Source of the DNA: Sutcliffiella horikoshii
GTDB taxonomy: Bacteria; Bacillota; Bacilli; Bacillales; Bacillaceae_I
Direction of reading: 5' to 3'
Assembly: GCF_002157855.1 (NCBI RefSeq)
Contig: NZ_CP020880.1
Span: 2,976,001 to 3,040,000, forward strand
Length of the DNA: 64,000 bases
The position numbers were made by a program, and so were the translations under genes. The notes below the pieces were generated by a model, which was given only the letters and a program-made list of their open reading frames with translations, was not told the origin of the DNA and made no database searches. Shown here one piece after another: positions 53,314 to 63,934 of the stretch. Every line of letters starts with the position of its first letter. Within the stretch, counting starts at the first letter, position 1.

Positions 53314-53925
53314 ATGCCTAAATATTATTATTACTACAAAAATGAACACAAAGTGGTTATGGAAGATGACGCAGCAGAATTCGACTACAATAAGCATGAT
53401 AAAAAGGACCATTGTGACAAGCATGATAAGAAGCATGACAAGAAGGAGCATTGTGACAAGCATGACAAAAAAGACCACAAAAAGGAAAGTTCAAAATTAG
53501 TGGAATTTGCTTATGAAACATCCGACCCCATTACAGAACTACCGTTACCTCTAACGTTCCCCCTAAGTACGCAACCACAAGTCATTGCTACAGCCACTCT
53601 GAAGGATGTCGAAAAAGGGAATGTCGTATGGCTAAATGGCCTTTACCATGTAAACAACAACTCGCCGGAATTTGCAGATGTATTTACAAGAATTTATCGG
53701 GGGAACATCTCTCCAGCAAATCTAATTTATCAAAGCATTGTAGAAGTTGACGCAGAAGGAAACGATGACGCAACAGAATCAGTTACTCAGTTTGTGGATG
53801 TGGTTCCTACTGATGCAAAGAATGTGACCTATTATCTGACAGCTCAAAAAGGTCCGTTTTCTGACGACTTAAGCGTCTTTGCCTACGGCCCTATCACTTT
53901 TACTGCTGCAGAAATCAAACAGTAA
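53314..53925 (+). CDS. His/Asp/Lys/Cys-rich repeat protein with beta-rich C-terminal domain
   Basis: A 203-residue protein with no signal peptide. After MPKYYYYYKNEHKVVMEDDA there is a low-complexity block (about residues 27-59) built from KHDKKDHCD-type units. This potential metal-binding tract is followed by a beta-strand-rich domain (TQPQVIATATLKDVEKGNVV to FAYGPITFTAAEI) resembling outer spore-layer or exosporium jelly-roll domains. AAAGGAGGTG precedes the ATG. A spore surface role is an inference. It runs opposite to its neighbours and has its own hairpin terminator. Confidence 0.78.
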   Translation: MPKYYYYYKNEHKVVMEDDAAEFDYNKHDKKDHCDKHDKKHDKKEHCDKHDKKDHKKESSKLVEFAYETSDPITELPLPLTFPLSTQPQVIATATLKDVEKGNVVWLNGLYHVNNNSPEFADVFTRIYRGNISPANLIYQSIVEVDAEGNDDATESVTQFVDVVPTDAKNVTYYLTAQKGPFSDDLSVFAYGPITFTAAEIKQ

Positions 53926-53943
53926 GATGAACAAGTTATAACC

Positions 53944-53979
53944 GAAAGAAGCTTGCCCATTGGTGGACAAGCTTCTTTC
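53944..53979. terminator. Terminator after the repeat protein
   Basis: GAAAGAAGCTTG (53944-53955) pairs perfectly with CAAGCTTCTTTC (53968-53979). The following T-run is poor, so efficiency is uncertain. Confidence 0.65.
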
Positions 53980-54010
53980 CCATTGGTATTTACCCTATTG
54001 ATTACATTCA

Positions 54011-56413
54011 TTATTCTTCATCCATAAAGTCATATGGACTGACGTTTTCCATGCCGATGTTGGCGTCTTTCCAGAAAGGGACCTCTTGAAGAACAGGATC
54101 AATGACTTCATCATCTGGTAAAGCTTCAGACTGCTTCATTTGAAGTCTGTCTTTTAACGATGTTTGCCTTGCCATTTCATCGGCCCGTTGCACACCAAGT
54201 TTTAAGGCTTCTTCTTCGCCGCAAAGAATTAAAAAACGCTTGGCACGTGTCACAGCAGTATACAGTAGATTACGCCTGAGCATCCTGTAATAACTTTTCA
54301 CTACAGGCAATACGACAATCGGAAATTCACTTCCTTGGGACTTATGTATGGAACAACAATATGCGTGAGTTATCTGCCCAAGATCCTGCTTGGTATAAGT
54401 AACTTCATTGCCATCAAAAGAAACGATGACCATATCTTGTTTTTCTGTATTTTCCTTCGCGTAAAAGATGGAAACCACTTCACCGATGTCACCGTTAAAA
54501 ACATGACTTTCCGGTTGATTGACAAGCTGCAAGACTTTATCACCTGTCCGGTACACCACATCCCCAAAACTTAACTCACGCCGCTGCTCACTTTTGGGAT
54601 TGAAAAGTTCTTGGAGCATTTCATTAAGTTTATCTATCCCAGCTGTCCCTCTATACATTGGTGCAAGCACCTGGATATCCCGAGCAGTATAGCCTTTACT
54701 TTGCGCGTTTGCACATACTTTTTTTACTACATCCAATATTTGTGATTGTCCGCATTTGATAAAAGAACGGTCCTTCTGTCCAGATGAAATATCTGCCGGC
54801 ACAACCCCGTCTTTCATATCGTGTGCCAATTCAATGATTGAGGAACCATCTGCCTGTCTGTAGATATCGGTCAATTGAACAGTAGGAATCACACTGGACG
54901 CGAGTAAGTCTTTTAATACTTGACCTGGACCAACGGAAGGAAGTTGATCTTCATCTCCCACTAATACAACTTGGATATCCTCAGGGAGAGACTTAAACAG
55001 TTGATTCGCAAGCCAAATATCAACCATCGAAACCTCATCAACAATCAAAAGCTTACCTGGTATGGGGTTTTCTTCATCATGCTGAAACCCTTCCGAACCA
55101 TTCCAACCGAGTAGCCTATGTATAGTCAGAGAAGGCAGCCCAGTTGCTTCGCTCATGCGTTTGGCAGCACGACCTGTTGGGGCGACAAGCATAATAGGAA
55201 AAGGATCATCCTTGCTGTAATCATTAGGTTCCAATGAACAACCATGAAGGTCTGCGTATAGTTCTACGATTCCCTTAATCACGGTCGTTTTACCTGTCCC
55301 AGGCCCACCTGTCAAAAGAAGCATGGGAGTCATTAATGCTTGCTGAATGGCTTCTTTTTGCGAAGGAGCATACTGTACCTTCAATCTGTCTTCTAGTTCA
55401 CCTAATGCAAGGAGGAACTCTGACTCAGGGAACTGGTCGGCATATTGGGTCTGCTCCAGTACCCTTTTGATATTGGTAACCACACCTTGCTCTGAAAAAT
55501 AGAGGCTAGGTAAATATACTTTCCCTTCTTCTGCTTTAAGCTTTCCTTCTTCCGTCAGTTGCATAATTTCCCGAGAAATGTCAGACTCTGCGACAAGGCC
55601 ATGCTGCTTTTCATTCAAAAGTCTGACGACCGCTTCTGTAAGTTGTTCCTCAAGCACATAACAGTGACCTTCCTGCATAGAATGCTGTTCGAGCATATAC
55701 AGGCAGCCTGCTCTGATGCGGTCTGGATGATTTCCGGATATTCCGAAATGATTTCCAAGCTCATCTGCTCTGGCAAAGCCAATACCTTCTACTGTTTCCA
55801 CCAGCTCGTACGGATTTTTTTGAAGGGTTTCAATCGTTTGATCTTTATAAGCTTGATAAATTTTCATGGACAATTGCGGGCCAAAACCAAACTGGGACAG
55901 GGCAATCATGACCTGTTCCAATCCTTGATGTTCCATCAACGTGTCATAAAGCAGTTTGGCTTTATCACCAGCAAGCTTGGGAATGGTATCCAGTACAGAA
56001 GGATTCTCAAGTATTTTGGAAATGGCATTTTCACCAAGTGCATCTGCAATTTTCTCGGCAGTTTTTCTTCCGATACCTGAAAACAGATCGCTTGAAAGAT
56101 ATTGGACAATACCGTGTCGTGTTTGAGGAATGTCCTTCCGAAAGTGCTCTACATGAAATTGAAGGCCAAACCTGGGATGTTCCTTCATTTGACCAAAAAA
56201 TATGTAAGTCTCGTCTTCATGAATGCGAGGGAAATAACCAGTGACGACCGCTTCTTTTTCATCATACGCAACATTCGTCTCCGTCACTCTGATTCGCACT
56301 ACTGAATACATATTGGATTCATTATGGAAGATGGTGACGAGATGCGACCCTTTAATAAACTTTTCATGTTCCTCAAACAAATCGAGGGAGGATTGCTGCT
56401 TTTGGTCCTTCAT
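54011..56413 (-). CDS. recD2: ATP-dependent DNA helicase RecD2
   Basis: SF1B 5'-3' helicase (800 residues) with the long N-terminal extension typical of RecD2, including a helix-hairpin-helix region (SSDLFSGIGRKTAEKIADAL). Helicase motifs are clear: Walker A MLLTGGPGTGKTTVIKG, Walker B LLIVDEVSMVD, motif III LVGDEDQLPSVGPGQ, and a C-terminal motif GQITHAYCCSIHKSQGSEF. It supports replication fork and DNA repair functions. Confidence 0.95.
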   Translation of the reverse strand: MKDQKQQSSLDLFEEHEKFIKGSHLVTIFHNESNMYSVVRIRVTETNVAYDEKEAVVTGYFPRIHEDETYIFFGQMKEHPRFGLQFHVEHFRKDIPQTRHGIVQYLSSDLFSGIGRKTAEKIADALGENAISKILENPSVLDTIPKLAGDKAKLLYDTLMEHQGLEQVMIALSQFGFGPQLSMKIYQAYKDQTIETLQKNPYELVETVEGIGFARADELGNHFGISGNHPDRIRAGCLYMLEQHSMQEGHCYVLEEQLTEAVVRLLNEKQHGLVAESDISREIMQLTEEGKLKAEEGKVYLPSLYFSEQGVVTNIKRVLEQTQYADQFPESEFLLALGELEDRLKVQYAPSQKEAIQQALMTPMLLLTGGPGTGKTTVIKGIVELYADLHGCSLEPNDYSKDDPFPIMLVAPTGRAAKRMSEATGLPSLTIHRLLGWNGSEGFQHDEENPIPGKLLIVDEVSMVDIWLANQLFKSLPEDIQVVLVGDEDQLPSVGPGQVLKDLLASSVIPTVQLTDIYRQADGSSIIELAHDMKDGVVPADISSGQKDRSFIKCGQSQILDVVKKVCANAQSKGYTARDIQVLAPMYRGTAGIDKLNEMLQELFNPKSEQRRELSFGDVVYRTGDKVLQLVNQPESHVFNGDIGEVVSIFYAKENTEKQDMVIVSFDGNEVTYTKQDLGQITHAYCCSIHKSQGSEFPIVVLPVVKSYYRMLRRNLLYTAVTRAKRFLILCGEEEALKLGVQRADEMARQTSLKDRLQMKQSEALPDDEVIDPVLQEVPFWKDANIGMENVSPYDFMDEE

Positions 56414-56431
56414 GGGATTTCCCTCCGTTCC

Positions 56432-57088
56432 CTAGTTTTCTTCTGTGAGAATTTTTTTCGCATGGGCCGCCAGCATATGATCTGCCTGTACGTCCAATGC
56501 CTTATCCAGATTCTCCAATGCTTTTTCCCTATTTTCTTGGTATGCATATGCAACGCCTAAATTATAATAAGCATCTGCGTGCATTGAATCTTCCTCTACT
56601 ACCATTTCAAACTCCGCTGTCGCTTCTTTTATGAGCCCCAGTCCAGCTAAACACATTCCGTATTGAAATCTTGCTTCTGCATCTTCAGGCTTTAATTCGA
56701 CTGCACGTTGAAAATATGGAAGGGAAAGCTTTGGCTGTTCAAATTGCAATAGAGTCATCCCCAGCATAAAAAAGATATCACTGTCATTAACACCTTTCTT
56801 CATCGCAAGTTCAAACTGATCTTTTGCTTCATTCCATTTTTCAAGCTGATAATAGACATTACCAAGACCGTAGTGCGCTGTTCCGATGGCGTCGTCTTTT
56901 TCCAACGCACGTTCGAAAAACTTCATGGCTTTTTCTAGCTCCCCGACAGCACTGAGTACATTTCCAAAGTTTACATATGCTACCGCATTCTCCGGATTCT
57001 CTTCAATTTCTTTTGAAAAAGCGGCAAGTGCCTCTTCGTATTTTCCTTCTTGAAGGTATTGAATACCTAATGCATTATTATCTTTCAT
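56432..57088 (-). CDS. yrrB: TPR-repeat protein YrrB
   Basis: A 218-residue helical protein made almost entirely of tetratricopeptide repeats (for example EEALAAFSKEIEENPENAVA, GTAHYGLGNVYYQLEKWNEA). YrrB probably acts as a protein-protein scaffold; in B. subtilis it lies between recD2 and mnmA, as here. The ATG at 57088 follows GAGGTG; an ATG seven codons earlier precedes that box. Confidence 0.9.
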   Translation of the reverse strand: MKDNNALGIQYLQEGKYEEALAAFSKEIEENPENAVAYVNFGNVLSAVGELEKAMKFFERALEKDDAIGTAHYGLGNVYYQLEKWNEAKDQFELAMKKGVNDSDIFFMLGMTLLQFEQPKLSLPYFQRAVELKPEDAEARFQYGMCLAGLGLIKEATAEFEMVVEEDSMHADAYYNLGVAYAYQENREKALENLDKALDVQADHMLAAHAKKILTEEN

Positions 57089-57137
57089 TTGTACGTACAC
57101 CTCATCCATTTCATCAGTCTTTTTAGTATATCATAGA

Positions 57138-57171
57138 GAAAACCTCCATTCCTTATGGAATCGAGGTTTTC
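57138..57171. terminator. Terminator after mnmA
   Basis: GAAAACCTCCATTCC (57138-57152) pairs with GGAATCGAGGTTTTC (57157-57171) with one mismatch and a four-base loop. It is four bases beyond the mnmA stop codon. Confidence 0.75.
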
Positions 57172-57175
57172 ACTT

Positions 57176-58522
<1,347 letters not shown>

Positions 58523-58532
58523 GGAATTTTCA

Positions 58533-59681
58533 TTAACTCTTTCGTGTTAGTCTTTTTACGACTTTGGCTGTTTCTTTGGCAGCGTGTGTGATGTCTTCTA
58601 GTGTGTTTCCCAGTCCGAAGCTAAAGCGGATGGAGGAAGCAGTTTTGTCTGAGTCTTTTCCGAACATGGCAACAAGGACATGGGACGGGTCGATGGATCC
58701 TGCTGTGCAAGCAGATCCGCTTGAGACTGCTATACCTGCCAAATCCATGTTGACCAATAAGGACTCAACATTCGTTCCTGGAAAATAAACGTTCAGCACA
58801 TGCGGCAATGTTTCTTCTGTTCCGCTGTTAATCTGAAACGTAACATCTTCTTCCTGCCAAATTTGAAGCATCGTTTCTTTAAAATTCTTATACAATGCCA
58901 CTTTTTCTTTTGCTTGCTCCAAGCTTAATTCAATCGCTGTTTTCAATCCGACGATTCCAGCGACATTTTCTGTACCTGCCCGGCGTTTCCGTTCTTGTTC
59001 GCCGCCATATGTCAAGGTAGAGAAGGAGACTCCCGCTCTTGCATATAAGAAGCCAACTCCCTTAGGCCCATTGATTTTATGGGAAGACATAGATAGAAAA
59101 TCAATGCCTTGTTCCTTCACATTGATTGGCAGAAGTCCGAAAGCTTGTACAGCATCCGTATGAAAATAAGCTTGATGTTCTTTAACAATTTCCCCAATTC
59201 CCTTGATAGGCTGAACCGTTCCTACCTCATTATTGCCATACATGATGGTGACAAGAATGGTTTTGTCTGTAAGTGCATCCTTTAAATCAGCCAGTTTAAT
59301 CTGACCGTGTTCATCAACAGGCAAATAGGTTACTTCAAAGCCTTCTTTTTCTAGTTGTTCACATGTATGAAGGACAGCATGGTGCTCTATTTGCGTTGTA
59401 ATGATATGATTTCCACGTGATTTATTGGCGCGCGCGACCCCGATAATGGCTAAGTTGTCTGCTTCTGTCCCGCCGCTTGTAAAAATGATTTCTGTTTCTT
59501 TCGCACCAATGGAATTGGCTGCAACGTGCCTTGCTTCATCCACGAGATGCCTTGTTTTTCTACCAAATCCATGGATGCTTGAAGGATTTCCGAAATCCTC
59601 TCTCATAACAGGAAGCATACTATCGAGGACAGCTGGATGCATGGGGGAGGTTGCTGCATGATCTAAATAAATCTGTTTCAA
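58533..59681 (-). CDS. yrvO: Cysteine desulfurase (YrvO/IscS type)
   Basis: PLP enzyme taking sulfur from cysteine for MnmA. The N-terminus YLDHAATSPMHPAVLDSM, the PLP lysine in SMSSHKINGPKGVG and the active cysteine in SSGSACTAGSIDPSHVL are intact. It sits between cymR and mnmA, exactly as yrvO does in B. subtilis; no iscU is adjacent, which argues for dedicated tRNA thiolation. A repeat (copy H) separates it from mnmA. Confidence 0.93.
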   Translation of the reverse strand: MKQIYLDHAATSPMHPAVLDSMLPVMREDFGNPSSIHGFGRKTRHLVDEARHVAANSIGAKETEIIFTSGGTEADNLAIIGVARANKSRGNHIITTQIEHHAVLHTCEQLEKEGFEVTYLPVDEHGQIKLADLKDALTDKTILVTIMYGNNEVGTVQPIKGIGEIVKEHQAYFHTDAVQAFGLLPINVKEQGIDFLSMSSHKINGPKGVGFLYARAGVSFSTLTYGGEQERKRRAGTENVAGIVGLKTAIELSLEQAKEKVALYKNFKETMLQIWQEEDVTFQINSGTEETLPHVLNVYFPGTNVESLLVNMDLAGIAVSSGSACTAGSIDPSHVLVAMFGKDSDKTASSIRFSFGLGNTLEDITHAAKETAKVVKRLTRKS

Positions 59682-59727
59682 TGAGGACGCCTCCTTTCTA
59701 ACTAATTAATATTCCCTGTTCTTCCCC

Positions 59728-60144
59728 TTAGATGTAGAACATATATGCTTCTTGATCTCCGCCTTCATAATTGGCCAAATCATCAAGTGTTGTACTATCC
59801 AATACGTCTTTAACCGCATCACGAATTCTGATCCACAGTTCACGTTTTGCTGGTTCCTCATCATCAATCACTTCAACCGGACTGATTGGTCCTTCTAGTA
59901 CACGAATGATATCACCAGCTGTAATTTTCGCTGGTTCATCTGCTAAAATATAACCACCATATGCGCCTCTTATACTTTTTACAAGCCCTGCATTACGAAG
60001 AGGTGCAATTAATTGCTCCAAATAATGCTCAGAGAGGTCATGTGTTTGTGCAATCGTTTTTAACGAAAGTGGACCTTCCCCCACATTTTTTGCAAGTTCA
60101 ATCATTATGGTCAATCCGTATCGTCCTTTAGTTGAAATTTTCAT
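59728..60144 (-). CDS. cymR: Rrf2 family cysteine metabolism repressor CymR
   Basis: A 138-residue winged-helix repressor that, with CysK, controls cysteine synthesis genes in B. subtilis. STKGRYGLTIMIELAKN, the recognition helix HDLSEHYLEQLIAPL and the wing VKSIRGAYGGYIL are typical. It lacks the cysteine cluster of Fe-S Rrf2 members. One probable target, the yrrT-mccB operon, is in this window at 19661-23181. Confidence 0.93.
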   Translation of the reverse strand: MKISTKGRYGLTIMIELAKNVGEGPLSLKTIAQTHDLSEHYLEQLIAPLRNAGLVKSIRGAYGGYILADEPAKITAGDIIRVLEGPISPVEVIDDEEPAKRELWIRIRDAVKDVLDSTTLDDLANYEGGDQEAYMFYI

Positions 60145-60176
60145 CCACGAACACCTCTACTTTTTCTATTCTGATT

Positions 60177-60851
60177 CTATATTTGAAAGGTTACCTTTTT
60201 TTCTTTTTTATGTTGAATCTTATCAAGTAATGAGTCCGTTGCCCTTTGACAGGCAGGCAGCGTCAGGCCGACGATGCTTCCGATGGTAAGACTGAATAGA
60301 ATGGTACCGATAAAGATAGGTCCACCTAAAAGCCAACCTAAACATAATACTACTAATTCCATTCCTAATCTAATATATTGCACTTTCCATCCTGTCACTT
60401 CCGTCAAGGCAATCATCAAGCTATCCCTTGGCCCTGCACCACATCGTGAGGAAATGTAGACTCCTATTCCGATTCCGATCACCAATACACCTATTAGGAG
60501 CATAATCAGTTTTAAAATAAACAGGTCCGGTGTGTGTAACTGTGGGATCATCATATACAAATCAATGAAGATTCCGACCATTAGCATATTCAAAAAAGCA
60601 CCTAATGGAGGAAGCTTTTTGGTAATCATGGAAGAGATCATCAAAATAAAAAAGCCCACAATGATGGACCAGGTACCAATCGTCAATCCAATTTGGTAGA
60701 AAAGTCCGATATGAAAGACATCCCATGGCGCACTGCCCAAGTCAGCACGTATCATTAAAACAATGCCAAAGGCCATAATCAACAGTCCGATAAAATAGAT
60801 GGACCATTTTGTCAAAAAAAACCTTCTGTCTATACTCCGCTCTCCTTGCAT
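60177..60851 (-). CDS. YczE/YitT-like integral membrane protein
   Basis: A 224-residue protein with five or so hydrophobic helices. GIVLMIRADLGSAPWDVFHIGL near the start and SRCGAGPRDSLMIALTE in the middle are the family repeats of the YczE/YyaS group. Function is unknown; B. subtilis YczE affects surfactin-type antibiotic production. It lies upstream of cymR and divergent from rarA. Confidence 0.85.
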   Translation of the reverse strand: MQGERSIDRRFFLTKWSIYFIGLLIMAFGIVLMIRADLGSAPWDVFHIGLFYQIGLTIGTWSIIVGFFILMISSMITKKLPPLGAFLNMLMVGIFIDLYMMIPQLHTPDLFILKLIMLLIGVLVIGIGIGVYISSRCGAGPRDSLMIALTEVTGWKVQYIRLGMELVVLCLGWLLGGPIFIGTILFSLTIGSIVGLTLPACQRATDSLLDKIQHKKEKKVTFQI

Positions 60852-61023
60852 GCAGCCTCTACCCTTCTGTCTTTACTCGTTTCTGTCTCTGATTTAAATC
60901 TATCCTATTATAGCATAATTTCAAAGGATTTACATTTTGTCTGTTTTGTTTTAATGCATGATGATAATTGTGGTACAGTGGGTATGGGACACTAGATGTC
61001 ATTGCATGCAGGAAGGTGTTTAA

Positions 61024-62295
61024 ATGAACAATAAACCATTGGCCTTTCGTATGAGGCCACGCACAATAGATGAAATGGTGGGTCAGGAACATCTTGTAGG
61101 AGAAGGTAAAATCATTCATAGAATGGTAAAAGCAAAACACCTCTCCTCTATGATTCTTTACGGTCCACCGGGTATAGGAAAAACGTCCATCGCCACTGCC
61201 ATTGCCGGCAGTACACAATATGCATTCCGGACATTGAATGCTGTGGTACACAATAAAAAGGATATGGAAATAGTAGCAGAAGAAGCGAAGATGTCAGGCA
61301 AGGTGATTCTTATTTTGGATGAAGTGCACCGACTTGATAAGGCGAAACAGGACTTTCTGTTGCCTCACCTTGAAAATGGACGAATTGTTCTGATTGGGGC
61401 TACCACAAGCAACCCTTATCATGCAATCAACCCGGCCATTCGGAGCAGATGCCAAATTTTCGAGCTGCATCCTTTGTCAGTATCGGAAATTAAACATGTC
61501 ATCATGCAAGCATTGGAAGATGAGGAACGTGGTTTAGGAGAATATCCAGTCGATTTAGCTGTAGGCGCTTTGGAGCACTTTGCAAATGGGTGCGGCGGGG
61601 ATGTTCGTTCTGCTTTAAATTCATTGGAACTTGCGGTACTATCCACTACTCCAAATGAAGATGGAAAAATAGTGATTGGGGTTGAAACGGCTGAAGAATG
61701 CCTGCAAAAGAAAAGCTTTTATCATGACAAGGACGGTGATGGTCATTATGACGTACTGTCCGCGTTCCAAAAGTCCATTCGAGGCAGTGACGTGGATGCC
61801 GCTTTGCATTATTTAGGACGCTTGATTGAAGCAGGAGACCTTGTGAGCATAGGTAGACGTCTGCTTGTTATCGCCTATGAAGATATCAGCCTGGCCAATC
61901 CACAAGCAGGTGCACGGACCCTTTCTGCCATTGAAGCCGCAGAAAGACTAGGGTTTCCTGAAGCACGCATTCCTTTAGCTAATGCCGTTATTGAACTTTG
62001 TCTGTCTCCTAAGTCCAACTCCGCCTATAAAGCATTAGACGAAGCATTGGCTGACATCAGAAAAGGACTTGTCGGCGAAGTTCCTGCCCATTTGAAGGAC
62101 GCACATTATAAAGGTGCCTCCGCACTTGGCCGAGGCATTGAATATAAATATCCACATGACTACCCAAGCGGATGGGTAGCTCAGCAATACTTGCCCGACA
62201 AATTGAAGCACAAATCCTATTATAAGCCCAAAGATACTAGTAAATTCGAATCAGCCCTTGGGCAAATATATGAAAAAACGAAGAAGAAAAGATAA
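61024..62295 (+). CDS. rarA: Replication-associated recombination protein RarA (MgsA)
   Basis: AAA+ ATPase related to clamp-loader and RuvB proteins, acting at stalled forks. The N-terminus PLAFRMRPRTIDEMVGQEHL, Walker A GPPGIGKTS, Walker B ILILDEVHRLD, sensor GATTSNPYHAINPAIRSRC and the C-terminal tetramerisation region are intact. Length 423 is standard. It is followed at 110 bases by an rsfA-type gene. Confidence 0.95.
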   Translation: MNNKPLAFRMRPRTIDEMVGQEHLVGEGKIIHRMVKAKHLSSMILYGPPGIGKTSIATAIAGSTQYAFRTLNAVVHNKKDMEIVAEEAKMSGKVILILDEVHRLDKAKQDFLLPHLENGRIVLIGATTSNPYHAINPAIRSRCQIFELHPLSVSEIKHVIMQALEDEERGLGEYPVDLAVGALEHFANGCGGDVRSALNSLELAVLSTTPNEDGKIVIGVETAEECLQKKSFYHDKDGDGHYDVLSAFQKSIRGSDVDAALHYLGRLIEAGDLVSIGRRLLVIAYEDISLANPQAGARTLSAIEAAERLGFPEARIPLANAVIELCLSPKSNSAYKALDEALADIRKGLVGEVPAHLKDAHYKGASALGRGIEYKYPHDYPSGWVAQQYLPDKLKHKSYYKPKDTSKFESALGQIYEKTKKKR

Positions 62296-62406
62296 GGGGA
62301 ACTGTTTCTCCTTATTTTTTTTATGTTAATCTAGCAAACTTTCGTATACTCTTTCGCTTTTCTGGAAAAGATGGTAGAAAACGACCGTTTTAAGGAGTGG
62401 ATTTGA

Positions 62407-63120
62407 ATGAAAGTTAGACAAGATGCATGGTCTCACGAAGATGATCTATTACTTGCAGAGACTGTTTTACGATACATAAGAGATGGTGGCACCCAGCTTG
62501 CTGCCTTTGAAGAAGTCGGAGATGCACTAAATCGCACATCAGCTGCATGTGGATTCAGGTGGAATGCAGAAGTGAGGAAAAAGTATGAACCTGCCGTCGC
62601 CATAGCCAAGAAGCAACGAAAAGAGAAAAAGCGAGCGCAAGAAAAGATAGCAAAAATGCAACAAAAAAGCGAGTCAGCTCCAACAAAGAAAGCTACCAAT
62701 CAACCATTGGAGATGGAATGGCTACCTGCACCTGCACCAAAAGTTGCTTCTGACGAAAAAGTCAGCCTGCCGTTTGAATATGATATGGAAGATGAAGAGT
62801 ACGCACCACTTCCAGTGCGAAATGCAGCAACGACTTTTTCAGCACCGTCTGCTGCGTCTACTATTACCCTTGACGACTGCATTCACTTTTTGCAAAACTT
62901 CCAACAAAACCAGAATTCCGATTATCGTTTGCAGTTGGAAAGTGATAGGCTTCTAAAAGAAAATCAATTGTTGAAGCAAAAAAATCAATCCCTTGAAAAG
63001 CAGCTTAAGAATTTAGAAGAACAACAAGTTGCGATAAACGAAGACTATGAAATGCTCGTCCAAATCATGGACCGTGCCAGAAGATTGACCGGCAGCAGCA
63101 TGCAGGATGAAGTGATGTAA
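62407..63120 (+). CDS. RsfA family prespore-type transcription regulator
   Basis: A 237-residue protein with an N-terminal Myb/SANT-like domain (DAWSHEDDLLLAETVLRYIR, FEEVGDALNRTSAACGFRWN), a Lys/Gln-rich linker and a C-terminal coiled coil (about residues 170-225: LLKENQLLKQKNQSLEKQLK). RsfA and its paralogue YlbO modulate sporulation gene expression in B. subtilis. Which paralogue this is cannot be fixed; the location beside rarA is unlike either in B. subtilis as I recall. Confidence 0.88.
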   Translation: MKVRQDAWSHEDDLLLAETVLRYIRDGGTQLAAFEEVGDALNRTSAACGFRWNAEVRKKYEPAVAIAKKQRKEKKRAQEKIAKMQQKSESAPTKKATNQPLEMEWLPAPAPKVASDEKVSLPFEYDMEDEEYAPLPVRNAATTFSAPSAASTITLDDCIHFLQNFQQNQNSDYRLQLESDRLLKENQLLKQKNQSLEKQLKNLEEQQVAINEDYEMLVQIMDRARRLTGSSMQDEVM

Positions 63121-63129
63121 AACTGTAAA

Positions 63130-63165
63130 GAAGGCCTCGTCACCGATTGACGAGGCCTTCTTTTT
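63130..63165. terminator. Bidirectional terminator between the rsfA-type gene and tcdA
   Basis: GAAGGCCTCGTCA (63130-63142) pairs perfectly with TGACGAGGCCTTC (63148-63160), followed by five T. Confidence 0.9.
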
Positions 63166-63166
63166 A

Positions 63167-63934
63167 TTATTGTTGTCCACCAACACGCTGTATTTTTATA
63201 TCCTTTAATATATCATTGATGACATAACCACCAAGGATAAGTCCCGCTACTGAAGGAACGAATGCATTGGAGGAAGGTGGCATTTTTGCTTTACGAATTT
63301 CTGCATTATCATTACCGACCGTTTTCCGAACATCCTCACGAATGACAATTGGGCTCTCATCAGAGAATACTACTTTGATGCCTTTGTGAATCCCTTCTTT
63401 ACGAAGGCGAGTTCGGATGACTTTAGCGATAGGATCTGTGTGAGTTTTGGAGATGTCCGCCATTTTGAAACGGGTTGGATCCATCTTATTTGCCGCTCCC
63501 ATACTGGAAACCATCGGAATTTTGCGCTTTAGACACTCTTTCATTAAATGAATTTTATAGGAAATTGTATCTGATGCATCAATAACATAATCGAGGCCAT
63601 AGCTGAAGAACTCTTCGTACGTTTCTTCTGTATAGAACATTTTAAGTGCAATTACTTCACAGTCAGGATTGATGTCCTGGATTCGTGCTTTCATCAGGTC
63701 AGCTTTTGGTTGACCCACTGTGGACATAAGTGCATGAATCTGACGGTTAACATTTGTAATATCGACATCATCTTTATCTACTAAAATAAGGCGGCCAACG
63801 CCAGAACGTGCTAATGCTTCTGCTGAAAACGATCCTACTCCGCCTATTCCTAATACTGCAACCGTGCTATTTTTAAGGGTTTCTAAACCTTCTTTACCTA
63901 TAGCCAATTCGTTTCGTGAAAATTGGTGTAACAC
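63167..63934 (-). CDS. tcdA: tRNA threonylcarbamoyladenosine dehydratase TcdA
   Basis: E1-like adenylating enzyme that cyclises t6A-37 in tRNA. The ATP-binding VAVLGIGGVGSFSAEALARSG, the LVDKDDVDITNVNRQIHAL segment and VIDASDTISYKIHLM are family features. The start is GTG at 63934 with GGAG ten bases upstream. Length 255 matches B. subtilis YrvM. It is followed by a strong shared terminator. Confidence 0.93.
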   Translation of the reverse strand: MLHQFSRNELAIGKEGLETLKNSTVAVLGIGGVGSFSAEALARSGVGRLILVDKDDVDITNVNRQIHALMSTVGQPKADLMKARIQDINPDCEVIALKMFYTEETYEEFFSYGLDYVIDASDTISYKIHLMKECLKRKIPMVSSMGAANKMDPTRFKMADISKTHTDPIAKVIRTRLRKEGIHKGIKVVFSDESPIVIREDVRKTVGNDNAEIRKAKMPPSSNAFVPSVAGLILGGYVINDILKDIKIQRVGGQQ

